DNA from: Panaeolus papilionaceus | Lineage: Eukaryota > Basidiomycota > Agaricomycetes > Agaricales | Reading direction: 5' to 3' | Length of the DNA: 64,000 bases | Assembly (NCBI GenBank): GCA_015501605.1 | Contig: JADNRZ010000007.1 | Location: 248,001-312,000, forward strand | Notes under the pieces: model-generated | The model's input: only the letters and a program-made list of their open reading frames with translations | Told to the model about the DNA's origin: nothing | Databases searched by the model: none | Shown here: one piece after another, positions 1-14,815 of the stretch | Numbering within the stretch: the stretch's first letter is position 1 | Layout of the letters: the number at the start of each line of letters is the position of its first letter | Position numbers and translations under genes: made by a program

Positions 1-1409
1 CTTTGTACCCTTGCGGATAGTCCATGCGCGCACTTCATCAGGTCCACAGGTGAAGTAGCGGATGAGTTCGAGACTGCTATAACCGGCTTGGGTGATTTTG
101 GGAAGGGCACAGTTGGCGCCAATCTTGGCCTCTTCCTCCTTCTTCTCTTCTGGGCTCATCTGGGCAAGACGCTCCTCCAAAGCAACAGAGAAGGGGATAA
201 GGGGATCACCAGGGTTGTTCTCATCGATCCACTGTTTAATTTTAGGCAACCTAAAGTAGTCCAATATAAGACGGTGGAATAACGCAAGAGAAGAAAGGAA
301 AGGCCAACCATTTATTCTTCTTGCGAATGTAATCCCTCTCGCTCAAATTGACGAGGTATGTAACGGGCTTGGCGGTAAGGAGTTGAAGACCATTGACGAC
401 GTCGATCTGAAATGCGACATAAGTAAAAGGTTATTGAAAGTGATATAAACATGGAGAGGTAAATCAGATAAAGTATGTTTCTCATAGGTTATGTGGGGCG
501 TTACTCCCTCCTCGACGAGCTGAGTTTCGAGCATGTCGCTCTTTGTCATCACATAATGCATGTAGATAAAAAGAAGGAATTGAAATATACACACCTCTTT
601 GTTGTTCCACTCAGCTTTGCGGATATCCTTGCCATCAACAGTCAAAACCTTGAGGATTTTCTCAACAACAGCAATTTCCTCCTTCTTAGCCTTGTCGGCC
701 AAGCTTGTGTTCCCAAGACTGCGTCCAGACTTCTTCAAGTTATCAATAGCCTTTTCAACCCATTCGATATCTTTCAAACGAAGTTCGGTCTGGATAATTT
801 CCATATCACGAATGGGGTTGACGTCGCCCTCGACATGGATGACCTCTGCGTCATCGAAAGCACGAATGACTTGGAAAATACCATCGACAGCACGGACATG
901 GGATAAGAAGGCGTTTCCAAGACCAGCACCAGTTGATGCACCCTAGTAAGAAAAAAATTAAAATAAATATGGATGATAGTGATGGGATGGATGTGAACGA
1001 CGTACAGCAGTCAAACCAGCAATATCAATGCAGGTGAGAAAAGCTGGGACGCGAGACGCGGGCTTGTAGAGGTCGCAAAGCCATTCAAACCTGGTATCGG
1101 GAACAGGGATACGCGCTTCCTCAGGGTTAATGGTAGCATAAGGAAAGTTGGCAGCCTTTCCAAGGTCTAAGGCAGGGTCGGTGAATAATGATGAGTTGGT
1201 GAAAAAAATGCTCACTTGCCCGTTTCCGAGAGCACATTGAAGAAAGAAGATTTTCCTACATTAGGAAGACCTGTGATAATAGATTGTATATTAGAATTGA
1301 GAATGATGCTCAAGAGATTGAACAAACCTACGATGCCGATCTTAAGGTTGTTACCTGGACGGCCCAAGAGAGTCTTCTTTTCTTGAACTGGGGCTTTTTT
1401 TGGTGGCAT
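1..1409 (-). CDS. OLA1: Obg-like ATPase 1 (YchF family), 3' part off window
   Basis: Cytosolic ribosome-associated P-loop NTPase of the TRAFAC/YchF family. The start is the ATG at 1409, giving MPPKKAP. Spliced exons read [19 protein letters not shown] (G1 Walker A), then [38 protein letters not shown] (G3) and [10 protein letters not shown], the non-canonical N-x-x-E G4 that gives YchF/OLA1 its ATP preference. Several short introns interrupt the gene; one splits the P-loop just before GLPNVGK, and a small intron follows LSETGK. The coiled-coil region ([17 protein letters not shown]) is visible, while the C-terminal TGS domain lies beyond position 1. The longer reading frame starting upstream at 1520 contains intron sequence and is not the start. 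Identification is firm. Confidence 0.95.
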
Positions 1410-1726
1410 ATTTGACCTTTTCTTAGCGAACCAGATGGTAGTAGCAGAGAAAGATCTAGTCGCGATGAAACTTTGCGATAATCGATTCCAGCCATGGAAA
1501 TTTAACCGTAGGTGTGACATAGAAAAGCCTAAAATATAGAAAGTAAATAACTGTAAATAATCAAATATATATTAATAAATCACGTGTACGACCCTGAACA
1601 TAAACTCGTTTCAAAGGGGCTTGCTTGGACTTTGCTTGGGAATGCTGGAGCCGCAGTTATTATACTTAGATTCTCTTAGAACTCTTCGTCAACCACAGCC
1701 AATACGCATGTTCAACTAGTTCCATC
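1410..1726. promoter_or_regulatory. Divergent promoter region between OLA1 and a cell-surface protein gene
   Basis: About 317 bases between two divergently transcribed genes. It is AT-rich around 1540-1580 (TATATATTAATAAAT) and holds one palindromic CACGTG E-box at 1581-1586, a common bHLH site in fungi. No other coding signal is seen. Assignment as regulatory is positional. Confidence 0.4.
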
Positions 1727-2317
1727 ATGTTCCTCTTTACGATTCTATACGCCTTTTTCTTTTTTATCTCTGCTTTGGCTCAAAGCACTGTAACGACTAC
1801 TGATGCGTATGTCCAGTTTAAATCTAATTCTATCAGTACATAAACTAATCAAAATAATTATCCCTAGCAATGGACAAACCATAACGCAAGTTTAACATAA
1901 ATAAAAAGGAATGGACACTCATACTAATCAATAAATCTCAATACATCAACAGAACAACCATTCTTCCTACGGTTGCAGTTCCACCACCTGCAAACCAAGG
2001 TCCAGTTGGTGCACCACCATCGACTACTGGAACTCCTCACCTCCCAACACCGTACACTTATACCACAGTCATCAACGGCGTCACTACTGCATTCGCCGAC
2101 ACCTTCACTCCAACAGATTACAAAACGACCCCAACCAGCATCCCAGCCACTGGTACCATCTTGGGCCTCACGGACTTCCTTAGCATGAACAATATCACAG
2201 TAATCGGATCTGCCACTCATATTACCCCATTATCTCCTGTATTACTTGCTTGCACTCTTAGTTTATCTGTCTTGCCTGCCTTTATAACTGCAGCACGCCT
2301 CCTTTACTCTTTTTGAT
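1727..2317 (+). CDS. Small secreted, probably GPI-anchored or C-terminally anchored protein
   Basis: Three exons (1727-1806, 1868-1885, 1953-2317) give about 155 residues. The N-terminus MFLFTILYAFFFFISALAQS is a clear signal peptide. A Thr/Pro-rich mature part follows (TVTTTDANGQTITTT, PPPANQGPVGAPPSTTG, TYTTVINGVTT), and the protein ends in a hydrophobic stretch (LSPVLLACTLSLSVLPAFI plus a short tail), like a GPI signal or a terminal membrane anchor. The second intron (1886-1952) uses a GC donor (GCAAGT); the GT four bases downstream would shift the frame and lose the hydrophobic C-terminus. It resembles fungal Ser/Thr-rich wall proteins in composition; no family could be named. Confidence 0.7.
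1886..1952 (+). other. GC-AG intron in the cell-surface protein gene
   Basis: Donor GCAAGT matches the strong consensus of GC-AG introns; the acceptor is CATCAACAG. Only this donor joins the 18-nt middle exon to the last exon in the frame that encodes VAVPPPANQGPVGAPPS and the C-terminal hydrophobic segment. Using the overlapping GT at 1890 leads to an early stop. Confidence 0.6.
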
Positions 2318-2449
2318 GATGTAGTAGAATTGAGTCACGTAATCATAAGCCATAAACACATACAAATCATATTCGCCACGACCGAAATTTCACTGCTCAA
2401 CTTATCATTATCAGTACGACCTTACTGACAGTGTCTTATTTCTGACAAA

Positions 2450-4405
2450 ATGCGTTGGTAGAACTTTGATATTTTATATTCTCTTTCTTATCTTTCATTT
2501 ATAGCTCCCAAAAAAGCAAAGAAAATATCCTTAAACGAGTTTTTAGGCGGTGATACTGGTGGCAAGTTACCTTCACATATTTCTCTTGATAATACCCTTA
2601 CCCCAACCCCAACACATTAGGCTCATGGGCAGACGAGATGGACTTGCTCCCCAGCGCTCGTGAGGACCTTTCGGTCTTTTTTACTTGAATTTTCATGTCT
2701 TTATCAAAAATCTTCCAGCTGCTGCAAGGAGTGATGACAATCCAGGAGATCGCTATGGTCGCAGAGATGACTTCCTCAGTAGCAGGCGTAAGCCGTCCTT
2801 CTTAATTTTTCAATATGTTCCTTTATTTACCAGGATCATGAAGCCGATCGTGGGCCTCCTAGAGAAGATGTGCCTCTTCCAACCCAACCACCGTATACTG
2901 CATTCATCGGAAACCTTGCGTTCGATCTTACCGAGTCTGAATTGGAGGGGTTTTTCTCCGATTCAAAGGTAAATCATGCGAATTTATCCCGAAAGCTAGC
3001 TAATTTTTTCTTTTCTCTCCAAAAAAAACAAAAGATCAAAACCGTCAAGCTTATTAGAGATAGGGACGAAAAACCAAAAGGTTTTGGCTACATTGAGTTC
3101 GAAGATCTCCAAGGTCTCAAAGATGCCATTGCAAAAAGCGGCACCGTATGTTGTTTTCTCCGCATATGAATAGCGAAATCCCTAATATCCCGTTCATCAG
3201 AGCTTCAGCGGTCGTACCATTCGTGTCAGCGTTGCCGAACCTCGTGAGTCATTCTGTCTGTATTCGTCTGCATCATCCATCTTATACATATCCTCAGCCA
3301 AGGAGCGCTCAGGATTTGGTGGCTCATCTCAAGAGGACAACGCTAAATTTGATAACCCATGGAGGCGTGAAGGCCGTCTTCCAGATCTCCCCGAAGGTCA
3401 ACCATCACGCCGCCGCTATGACAGTGAACGCGGTGAACGCGCCGCTCCTCCCCCAAGCATTGCGGAGGGTGTAGATGATTGGAGGTCCAATCGTCCTCTT
3501 CGTGCTGCCCCTCCCCCTGAAGAGCCTTCTTTCAAAAGAAAAGGCTCCGGTTTCCTCGCTGCAAGTGAATCTGGAGCTGCTGATAAAGAAGATACCTGGG
3601 CTATTGGCGGAAAATTCAAGCCGTCTGCCTCTGCTGATGAGCCCCCGAGCAGGTTTGGTTCCCTTCGTGGTAGAGGTGACATGGGACCACCAAAGGAACC
3701 TTCCGTTGCTGACGAAAGCGATTGGAGAAGTGCCGCTCGTGCTCCTCCAAAACCCGTTTCTAAAACATCCCGTACGATTTCTTTTTTATTCATTAAAGAA
3801 TTTTATCTGATATCAACAACACCGTCGATTAGCCAATAGTTCGACGCCCCCAACACCTCAGTTAGCCCGCCGAAAACTCGAGCTTTTGCCTCGCTCTGGA
3901 AATGCATCTTCATCTCCCAGCCCGTTATCATCACCCAAAATGGCACCTACTCCTCCTATCTCAGGGGGTGCCTCTCGATCAAATCCTTTCGGAGCAGCTC
4001 GGTATGCACATCACCCTTGCAGTGTATTTTTACCTTCTCACTGATATAATCTTACACAGCCCTGTTGATGTGACCAATCGTGAAAAGGAAGTCGAGGAGA
4101 GACTTGAGCGTGAACGTGGCGCCGTTCAAGAAAAACTAACCATGTCAAGAACCAGCTCTCGCACAGGTGTCGAACGCGGTGGTGCTGCTCGCCCTCAAAC
4201 ACCCCCAGTTTCTGGCGGTGCTCCTCCAAAGTCCCAGCCCACACGACCTGCGGCATCACTTGCACCCAGTGTGCGACCCACACTCAGCTTTGCTAGTGCA
4301 GCTGCTGCCAAGAAGGAAGCAGCTAAAGCAGCTGAGGAAGCAGCAGCACCCAAAACCGATTCTGCTGAAGAGGTCGCTGAAGGAGTGTCTAAACTTAGTG
4401 TTTAA
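2450..4405 (+). CDS. eIF4B-like translation initiation factor with one RRM
   Basis: RNA-binding protein with the layout of eIF4B/Tif3, which stimulates the eIF4A helicase during mRNA recruitment. The first coding exon is only ATGC (2450-2453), joined after an intron to PPKKAKKISLNEFLGG, then SWADEMDLLPSA, the family's N-terminal signature. One RRM follows (PPYTAFIGNLAFDLTESEL as RNP2 region, PKGFGYIEFEDLQGLKDAI as RNP1 region, SGRTIRVSVAEP). The C-terminal half is an Arg/Asp/Pro-rich low-complexity tail with a charged segment NREKEVEERLERERG and an Ala/Lys stretch, ending VAEGVSKLSV at 4405. At least seven short introns. The intron at 2562-2620 probably uses a GC donor (GCAAGT), although a GT donor three bases upstream also keeps the frame. 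Confidence 0.88.
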
Positions 4406-4689
4406 TGTTATATAGTGCGAATTTTATGTCAGCAAAACAATTGAACTTGGACATTGACTCTCACGCGCTTAGTTGACATTGTGTCTGGTTATGATGGCTG
4501 TAGGCAGAAGCGAGAATCTCTAATCTTGACATTTCCTCCAACTACTTACTGCCTTCTTGCCTTTCTTATATCTCTCTTACTTTTCGAGAGCTGGATCTTG
4601 TTTAACTCAAATCAATATTACTATCAATCAAAATAACGATAACAAGCTTTTTCTGGTCAAATTAAAATACCCCGAAGAGTCAACTATAC

Positions 4690-5707
4690 ATGAGGCAGTT
4701 TAATGTCGTGGTACTAGGAGGTATGTGTCTAGCTTCCTTACACAATCTTACTTGATATTTACGCTTCAATTTCGGATATGAAAAAGCCGGAGGTGTTGGG
4801 AAATCGGCATTGACTGGTAAGAACATATCTAGACTTGCTATAATCTAACCACGCCAATCTTGCAATGCCCGTATAGTCCGTTTCATCAAAGATGTCTTTG
4901 TAGAAAACTATGACCCTACCATCGAAGGTTATACATGTTCTTTATCCACTTGCTCCATACACAAGTCTGATTTTGTGATCCTATCCAGAGGAGTACCGCA
5001 GAACCATTACCGTTGATGGTAAACTCGATTCGGTGGGCATGTCGCCATTTCGTGGGCACTTTCAATGACTCCTGACCATATTCCTCAAACTTCATATCAC
5101 TCTTACAACTAGCTTGAAGTACTGGATACTGCTGGTGCCGAGCAATTTACTTCCTTGAACGAAGTATACATAAAGGTTCACATATCCCAGCGTTTCGTGT
5201 CTAGCAACTCCGTTCACTGATGACCTCACATTGCTTAGTCTGGGCGAGGGTTCGTTCTCGTATTCAGGTTTGTTCTTTTCATTTATATTTAAGCATGTTT
5301 TAAACTTTAAGCTTTTCACGCTTTGTAGCTTAACCCAGGAAGCAAGCTTGCAAGAGGTCGACAATCTGCGGAAGCAGATTCTCAGGATCAAGGGGGGGAG
5401 CACGGTATGTGATGGTTGACTACGTTTGACTCATCCGTCAACTGTTACTCACTGTAATGAATAGAATGTACCCATTGTGATTGTGGGCACAAAACTCGAC
5501 CTTGTGAATGAGAGAGAGGTCCAGCGAGCAACAATACAAAACCTATCGGCCAAGTGGGGGCTACCATTTTACGAGACATCGGCAAAGCGAAACTGGCACG
5601 TTGCAGACGTGTTTGAAGATTTGCTACGCCAGATGCGGTTGCAGTATCCTCAGGACCCTTCGAAGAAAAGAAAAAAGAGACACAGTACTGGCTGCGTGGT
5701 GATGTAG
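4690..5707 (+). CDS. Rap1/Rsr1-type Ras-family small GTPase
   Basis: Membrane-anchored Ras-superfamily switch, closest by eye to Rap1 (Krev-1) and yeast Rsr1/Bud1. Exons give MRQFNVVVLGGAGGVGKSAL (G1), effector loop ENYDPTIEEEYRRT, switch II DTAGAEQFTSLNEVYIKSG, VIVGTKLDLV (G4 NKxD-like) and ETSAKRNWHVADVF (G5). The tail is polybasic (KKRKKRHSTG) and ends in the CAAX box CVVM, predicting prenylation. The position of the catalytic Gln61 of Ras is Ala here (DTAGAEQF); Rap proteins carry Thr there, so low intrinsic hydrolysis and dependence on a Rap-type GAP is expected. About seven short introns. In fungi this class governs polarity and bud or hyphal site selection (family knowledge). Confidence 0.92.
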
Positions 5708-6367
5708 ACAAGATACCCCTTCAAGTTTTCAGAGACTTCGGTGACTCCCTATCACTGGAGATACCACACTTCTCAACTTCAACTTTACGACCTCCTTACG
5801 CGCTTACTCTGGGTTGTTTTATGTCCGTTTTCTTTGCTTTCAATTTTCCTGCTGTCAACTTTTACGCTCACGGTTTGGATACCCACTTTCACCCCCTTTT
5901 TGGTTTCATCACATGGAAAACGAACATGTACAAAACTACAGCCTGGAAGGTTATTTATGATTCCGTCTCATGTATAGAATTTTCTCCGCTTGCGTATTCC
6001 CTGTTCACTTTTACGATTTACGACTCATAGGTTCATTTCAAAGTGGTGTTTCACATGCCGTTCCATTACATCTATGTCTTATTTGTTGAGCATTTATTAG
6101 CCATGCATTCGCTGCATTGTTTTTTCTGTATCACGCCCCTCGTCTACGCCATGAAATGAACGACGTTTTTTAGATGATATTATCTGATATTATTATAAGT
6201 ATGATTGCACTTGAAACTTGAGTGAACTGTGAGCCAGGTGGGAGGCTGTGGCGGCACTATTTGGCCTTGTTTGTATTCGTTGACCTTTACGAAAAAAAAC
6301 TGACTTGCTCCCGAATTTTGTTTTGTAACCTTAACTCTTTCCTGCCATCACCAGCATTCAACACAAA
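5708..6367 (+). other. Intergenic: GTPase 3' end and DBP2 upstream region
   Basis: About 660 bases with no convincing exon on either strand. It should contain the 3' UTR of the GTPase gene and the promoter and 5' UTR of DBP2. Short frames are AT- and T-rich and show no conserved motif. Confidence 0.4.
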
Positions 6368-9145
<2,778 letters not shown>

Positions 9146-9395
9146 ATGTGCTCCAGGCCTTTGAGCTCTTGATACCTGTCTGTTACATGCTTTACATTAG
9201 TACATATTTTTAGATGCATGCTCTGTTTGATTAATCATCAAACATTAATTATCCCTTGGAAAACTGTTGGAGTCGTCAGAATTCTTGGATTGTTTGTTGG
9301 TGGGTGTGTGACCAATGCTCCTTTAAATTTGGAGTCAGAAGAGTCTCTCCTTGTTCCAACTCTCAGGACGAAACCACGACCACTTGCAGGTAATA

Positions 9396-10454
9396 ATGAG
9401 TGTTAACAAAGAGGATTTGCTGGTTGGCGGAATTCGTGTGCACGTTTTCAAGCGATCAGGAACGCCGACCAAAGGACCAGTCGCAGTGTTGTTTTTGCTT
9501 CATGGACGGACTGGTTCCGCGGGTGATAACGATTGGGTTGCAAAACAGATTCTCACCAGTATCAAACCCGTTGGATCTGGCACTCAGAAAGATCTATGGA
9601 TTGTGTCTTTTGTGCGTCGATTTGTCGATCTTTTTAACTGATGGTTTGCTCATGTGAAGTAATAGGATCACCGAAATCATGGAAGTCGACTCCTCGATGT
9701 GAGATCAAACAACACTTGGACCGAGAATGAGAAAAACCCGCTCCATGCGTGAGTGCAACTGAATGTTTTAAAGATATACGCTCAGACGATCGGGTAGACT
9801 TGACATGTACTCTATTCAACGTAGGTTTTCAAATTTGATTCATGGTTTACCCCTGTTAATGCTGGACGTAGATGGGACCTCACGAGATGTCTCTTTCCTG
9901 ATTGACTTTTTACCCATGTACCTATTTCCCAATGGGCCATCTAGGGTCATTTCCTGGGGAATTGCAGGGATCAGTCTTGGAGGGCACTCGACTTGGATTT
10001 GTCTTGCACATGGTATTTTTTTCTTCCAAAAAAATTAAAGAAGGATGAACTCAAATCTATTACAGAACCGCGACTTGAATTAGGAATACCCATCATTGGA
10101 TGCCCAGATTATGAGACGTTGATGAGGTATCGGGCTCAAAACAGCAATATCTCCTATAACGCACCCTATATTCCGCCAAGCTTGACGAGCGTCATTGGTC
10201 GTCTTGATCCTGCATCTCAAAAATATTCAGCTAACGATACCAGCAATCCGTTCTTTGGAAAGAAAATACTTGTTTTATCTGGCAAAGAAGATAAACTTGT
10301 TCCATGGGTTGCTAGTGATAAATTTGTGGATAAATTACAAGTAGGGGAAAGTGGAATTAAAGAAGTAGTAGTAGCAGAAGGAGTTGGACATGAGTGTACA
10401 AAGAGTATGGTGGAATTAGCGGGCCGGTTTGTTGAAGGAGGAATGCTTATGTAA
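9396..10454 (+). CDS. Alpha/beta-hydrolase fold protein
   Basis: Predicted cytosolic serine hydrolase, substrate unknown. The start at 9396 gives MSVNKEDLLVGGIRVHV. Visible are an oxyanion-type HGRTGS turn, the strand and motif DHRNHGS, the nucleophile elbow GISLGGHS (catalytic Ser), a late Asp in LVLSGKEDKLVPW and a His in VAEGVGHECT. These form the usual Ser-Asp-His triad. About four short introns; a small exon reads ARSGRLDMYSIQ. The CDS ends at 10454, only 89 bases before the next start on the same strand, so promoter and 3' UTR must overlap. No signal peptide. It looks like the uncharacterised fungal hydrolases related to dienelactone/peptidase S9 folds; a specific activity is not assigned. 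Confidence 0.85.
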
Positions 10455-10543
10455 TTGTGATTGAATGTTGTTCATTATTGGACGCGTTTTGTTGTCTTTC
10501 CTTTTTACTTTTTGGATTTCTCGTTTCTTTTTGGATTATTATT

Positions 10544-13500
10544 ATGCCTCGCCGTTCGTCTGCTCGTTTCATAGAACCTCAATTACAACAAGAATCAATC
10601 TCAGAACTAACAACTTGTCAAGAAAACTTTCAAATCCTTAGAAAACAGTGGAAATGGGCAGCCTTCAGTCAATTCTTCTACACTTTCGCTCATTTGTGCG
10701 CAATGAACGACGTCTCAATCAATGTATTTCATCACGTTCTTATCTTTTAACTGCTATCATTATAACATTTTAATTTATAGGATATAGAGCAAGATCTAAT
10801 CAACGAAACAACAAAGGTCTTGCCTCGCATTATCATCAGGCTGCTCTACACTCTTTCATATGACAGAAAAGTCTCGTATGTGTTATGATTTTATCCACTT
10901 TAATACTCCTCAACTCATCTATTCATCTCAAAGTTTAAACAACTGGCAGACCGCCCTTAGAAAACAATATTTTAAACGAGACCCAGCTTCCAACCCCATT
11001 GGTCCCGAGCCACCACGCCCCGACCAGCATGAACCCGAGCGTCATGACGATTCTTTAAAGCATGAAGAAGAACCAGACGCCGATCATAAGGAGGTAGAGG
11101 AAAAACAGGAAGAGGATCAGGGCTCAACGCAAGGCGATGATGCGGAATATCCTTCGGAGAAAGATTCCACCTCTCTCCACAACGCAACGAGAGCATCGTC
11201 GGTTGCTGCTTCACACCACCAGGGTCCAGATGGAGGGGAATCGTTGGATTGGACAAAACTACCCATGTTATCCAAGCTCGACTCTATTCACTCCCTCATC
11301 GAGTGGCAGTTTCAGAACCCCACACGACTCCGACAAATCATGAAAGACGACGACGAAGTCGCGTTATGGGTCAGATCCCACCTTGTCTTCATCTTATATG
11401 TCTTAACATCTGGATTTCATATAGCGAATCGAACCCATCGGCTATGATAGCAAGCGCAATGCATACTGGTTCATTGGAGGTGCGTAATACTGCTATTTCA
11501 CGTTATCACACTTTTTTCTGATTCAGGGCTATAGGAAACCGCCTTTGGATTCAACGCGAACCTCCTAAACCACCCAGGAAGACTGCTGCCAAACGAAAAC
11601 GTGCCCCACAGCCCGCAAAGGAAGAATCTATCTCCAAACCCGCTGCCAAACGAGCCCGCACAAAGGCCAGCACTGCATCTACCAAGGCAAAGGAAGAACC
11701 TCCTACGCCTTCAGGACGAAGTGCTAGAGCAGCTAAAGCGCAGGCAAATCTCAAATTAAACGCACAAGCTAAAGAGCTTGCGGAATTGAACCGCCAGGCT
11801 GCCCTCAGCGCCAGGCCCAGGCGGGGTGCAGCACCCAACAATAAATCACCCCCCAAACCTTTGGGAACAAGGGTTAGTGCTCGACTCCGAGGAACACAAG
11901 AAGATGAATGGCAAGAGATACCTGATGAATGGCTTGAAGAACCTATGCCCAAAGACAAAGGAAGGAGGAAGGCGAAACCTGTCAAAACTGGCTTAGAGGA
12001 CGATGATACATCCATTAGTGACCTCACGGAGCTCAGTGACGAGGAGGAAGACTCTGACACTCAAGCGAAGGAAACTGTTGAAGAAGTGGAACCGCCCAAA
12101 GCAGAGGTCGAGGAGCCAAAGGCACCAGAACCCCCCTCTGATTTTGTAGAATGGGAGATGGTGTGTTGACATTTCATTCTCGACAAACTATCCATTGATT
12201 CTTGCCTTAGATTTGCGCGACACTTTATGAATGGGAACATGTCACAGAACAATTCGCCAATGCGACTCATTACACTGAAAAAGCACTTTACAAGCTCTTG
12301 TCTCAGCAGATTGTCCCGGAGGTTGTCCACGAACTGAAGGTAGGTATCAAATTGACCATCACTACTTCATCCAACCTCAATACGTCATAGGAAATTGAGA
12401 AGAAGCGACAGATTGAAGAGGCCTTATCTCATCGTAAACGCTCATCCCGCCTTGCTATTCGGGAGAGTGAGAAGGAGGAGGCTCGTCTTGCCGCCCAACG
12501 TAAAACCGAAGAAGATGAAAAACTTAGCCGCGCCCGTAGGCTTGAGGCACGACAGCAAAAGGAGGAAGCCGAACGCCTGAAAAAGGAACAAGCACGGGAG
12601 CAGCGTCGCAAGGACCGGGAGGCTCGTGAAGCTTCACGACACGCCTCTGTGTCGACGTGCGTGTTACAACTCCTTTTCTCAGAAAACATATCATTTATCA
12701 CACTCATTTTAGACAAGAACCAGCGACGCAGACAGCGGCTCCTACCCCAGAACCCAATGACAAGGAGCATCAACAGCAGACAGACCCTAAACCACCCGCA
12801 AAACGACCCCGGCAGAAAGCAAAACGGGACGATTGGGAGTTGGATTGTGAGATATGCCACCAACGAGGGATTAATCTGGTATGATCGGTGACTTCTTCAT
12901 CCACCTCTTGAATGTTGACCCATTTACATAGGACGACGGCACACCCCTGATGTCCTGTGGCAAATGCTCAAAGTGGCAACATATTCGCTGTCATGACCGA
13001 GCAGACCAACTGGCTGGACGTCCCCGCAGGAACTGGGACGTTGTCGACTTTATCTGCTTGAAGTGCCGTGGTATTCCACAGAGCTCCAACCAGCCTCGAC
13101 ACAATGGATATGCGACGACTTATGCTCAGCCCACCGTCCCCGTACATATCCCCCCAATACAATCTCCACACCACCAGAACTACCATCACCCACATGCCTC
13201 GTCTTCGCTGCAAAGCGTTGTTCATAACGGATATTCACAGCATTCTCGATATGGCGACGCCCATCAGATGTACTCACAACCTCATCAGCCAATACACATG
13301 CAATCTGCCCCGCACTACGGGCAACCTCCTCGCCAAACGATATCCTTCAGTCACTACCAACCTTCCAATCAAGCATTCTCTCCCAACACCCACCGAGGTT
13401 ATCCAGATACCATGCGTCCTTATCAAGGGACAGGTTATGTTGAGTCTGCCATATCGGCAAGCAAAGTTCCTGTATGTCCGCCCATTAATTTGCGCAATTT

Positions 13501-13807
13501 ACTCAGCTCATCTTTTAATTTTCAGATTGCTAATCAATGGAACGTTAGCACGCCAACGCAATCATCAGGATATGTCCAACCGAGCCCACACTCTGTGCCT
13601 CCCTCACAACATCTTGAAAATGGCCACCAACCTGTGAGCCATTATAGAACCACCAGCGAGTACCCTAACATCCAACCTAATGCCGAGACCTCATCTTCGT
13701 TTATGCGATATTCCTCGCAGCATAACCATCCTCCCGTAGCGACTCCACCCATCACACAGTTTAGGCATCACCCTTCATCGTACTCTTCCCAGCAGCTTGG
13801 GAGGTGA
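10544..13807 (+). CDS. DDT/WHIM-type chromatin-remodelling accessory protein with PHD finger
   Basis: Large nuclear protein. The start at 10544 gives MPRRSSARFIEP. The N-terminal part (KWAAFSQFFYTFAHLC ... DIEQDLINETTKVLPRII, then LDSIHSLIEWQFQNPTRLR) looks like the DDT and WHIM1 regions. It is followed by the WHIM2/D-TOX signature RIEPIGYDSKRNAYWFIG and NRLWIQRE. A long basic and acidic linker and coiled coil (EEARLAAQRKTEEDEKLSRARR) precede a PHD finger (CEICHQRG, MSCGKCSKWQHIRCHD, DFICLKC: Cys4-His-Cys3 pattern). The C-terminus is a Gln/His/Pro/Ser-rich low-complexity tail ending at 13807. Family members (RSF1, CECR2, ISWI partners) bind nucleosomes with ISWI-type ATPases. The exact orthologue is uncertain. 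Eight or so short introns. Confidence 0.8.
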
Positions 13808-13987
13808 ACGAAGATGTGCTGTTCCTATCCATTGCGTGTATTTTTTGTATTTACACTTTTGATTTATTTTTTTATCCAACATATAGCGATGGTGTTATAT
13901 CATAATCATTTTCGATATGTGCGCGTTACTGTCCAGACATTGTTGTTGTTATAAACGGCTATATTATAGAATATACAAGTATACATA

Positions 13988-14815
13988 TTATCGAATGGTT
14001 TCGTACATTTTGAAAGCTGGACTTGAGAATGCAAACGGGTCGTCTTCTGGAATCGTTTCTCTGCTCTCTCGTATTAGTTTAACGCATGTAGTTGGTAGCA
14101 AAGGAGAGATTCTTGCCCAATAGGTCCTAAAATGCGAAGACCTCGAACATGGGTATCCTTGCCACTCATGTGATTCGCGATGATAATTATTTGCAGGACG
14201 TAGGCATAGACCGGGCTCCTTTATTCACACTTGAGCAAAAAAAGATCATGGGCGGCAGTAGACGATGGGACTTACAATCCATCGCCCTCCTCGTTGGGCT
14301 CGGACGAGACATCGAACGTTATCCATCCATCTGGCTTGTCAAAGGTTACAATGCGCACATCTTGCAGATCCCCAAGACCTGTTCCAGCCCTGATTGCGAG
14401 TGTGGAGGGAGTATACGAGTCGTCGGCCTGATAATTCAGATGAATGCTGATTTTCTGTTCTCCAAAGCAAGAGAAATTTTTGAGTGTCCGGGATGAAAGG
14501 AAAGCATACCATGCTCACCTGGATAGCGACTTTCCTAGGGAACTCGGCTGTGATGAAATGGGGCTGTGGACCATCCGAACTGGAAGAGGTGCCTCGGTTA
14601 GATATAAATTACTATCACTCCCATCTTCTAGGGACGCCAACTTACTGCCAGAAGGTGTCTGAATCACCGTCTAACAGACATTCTGCGCCAAACCCAAACT
14701 TGAAAGATGAGACGGACCACTTGGCACGGGAAGAGATGTCTGGCCATGGTAAAGGTGGTGGTTTTTTGGCGGCTGGAGGTGGCGAGTCAAGCTCAATGGG
14801 AGGAAGTAATGGCAT
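13988..14815 (-). CDS. APC10: Anaphase-promoting complex subunit 10 (Doc1), DOC domain
   Basis: APC10/Doc1 helps the anaphase-promoting complex recognise D-box substrates in mitosis. The gene is spread over about six short minus-strand exons. Reading them gives WPDISSRAKWSVSSFKFG, GAECLLDGDSDTFWHSDGPQ, PHFITAEFPRKVAIQKISIH, LNYQADDSYTPSTLAIRAGT, IIIIANHMSGKDTHVRGLRI and LGPIGE, the classic DOC jellyroll motifs. The protein ends SSPAFKMYETIR; the final Ile-Arg is the conserved IR tail that docks onto the TPR subunit Cdc27/APC3. About 195 residues, normal for the family. The start is tentative (ATG at 14815); an upstream exon is possible. The last intron (14061-14116) has a GC donor, and skipping it would replace the IR tail. 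Confidence 0.88.
14061..14116 (-). other. GC-AG intron that controls the APC10 IR tail
   Basis: On the minus strand the donor is TTGG|GCAAGA and the acceptor GAGAGCAG|A. Removing the 56-nt intron joins LGPIG to ETIPEDDPFAFSSPAF and the terminal IR. If retained, the frame runs into a stop after 13 other residues. No GT donor restores the same frame nearby. Confidence 0.75.

Noticed and set aside
10457..10543. In-frame upstream extension of the DDT/PHD gene start
   Set aside because: The extension is a run of hydrophobic codons in the 89-base gap between genes, not matching a nuclear protein; the ATG at 10544 (MPRRSS) is preferred.
11551..12060. 169-codon minus frame within the DDT/PHD gene
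   Set aside because: A Ser/Leu-rich shadow of the charged linker; the sense exon carries the WHIM motif and joins neighbours in phase.
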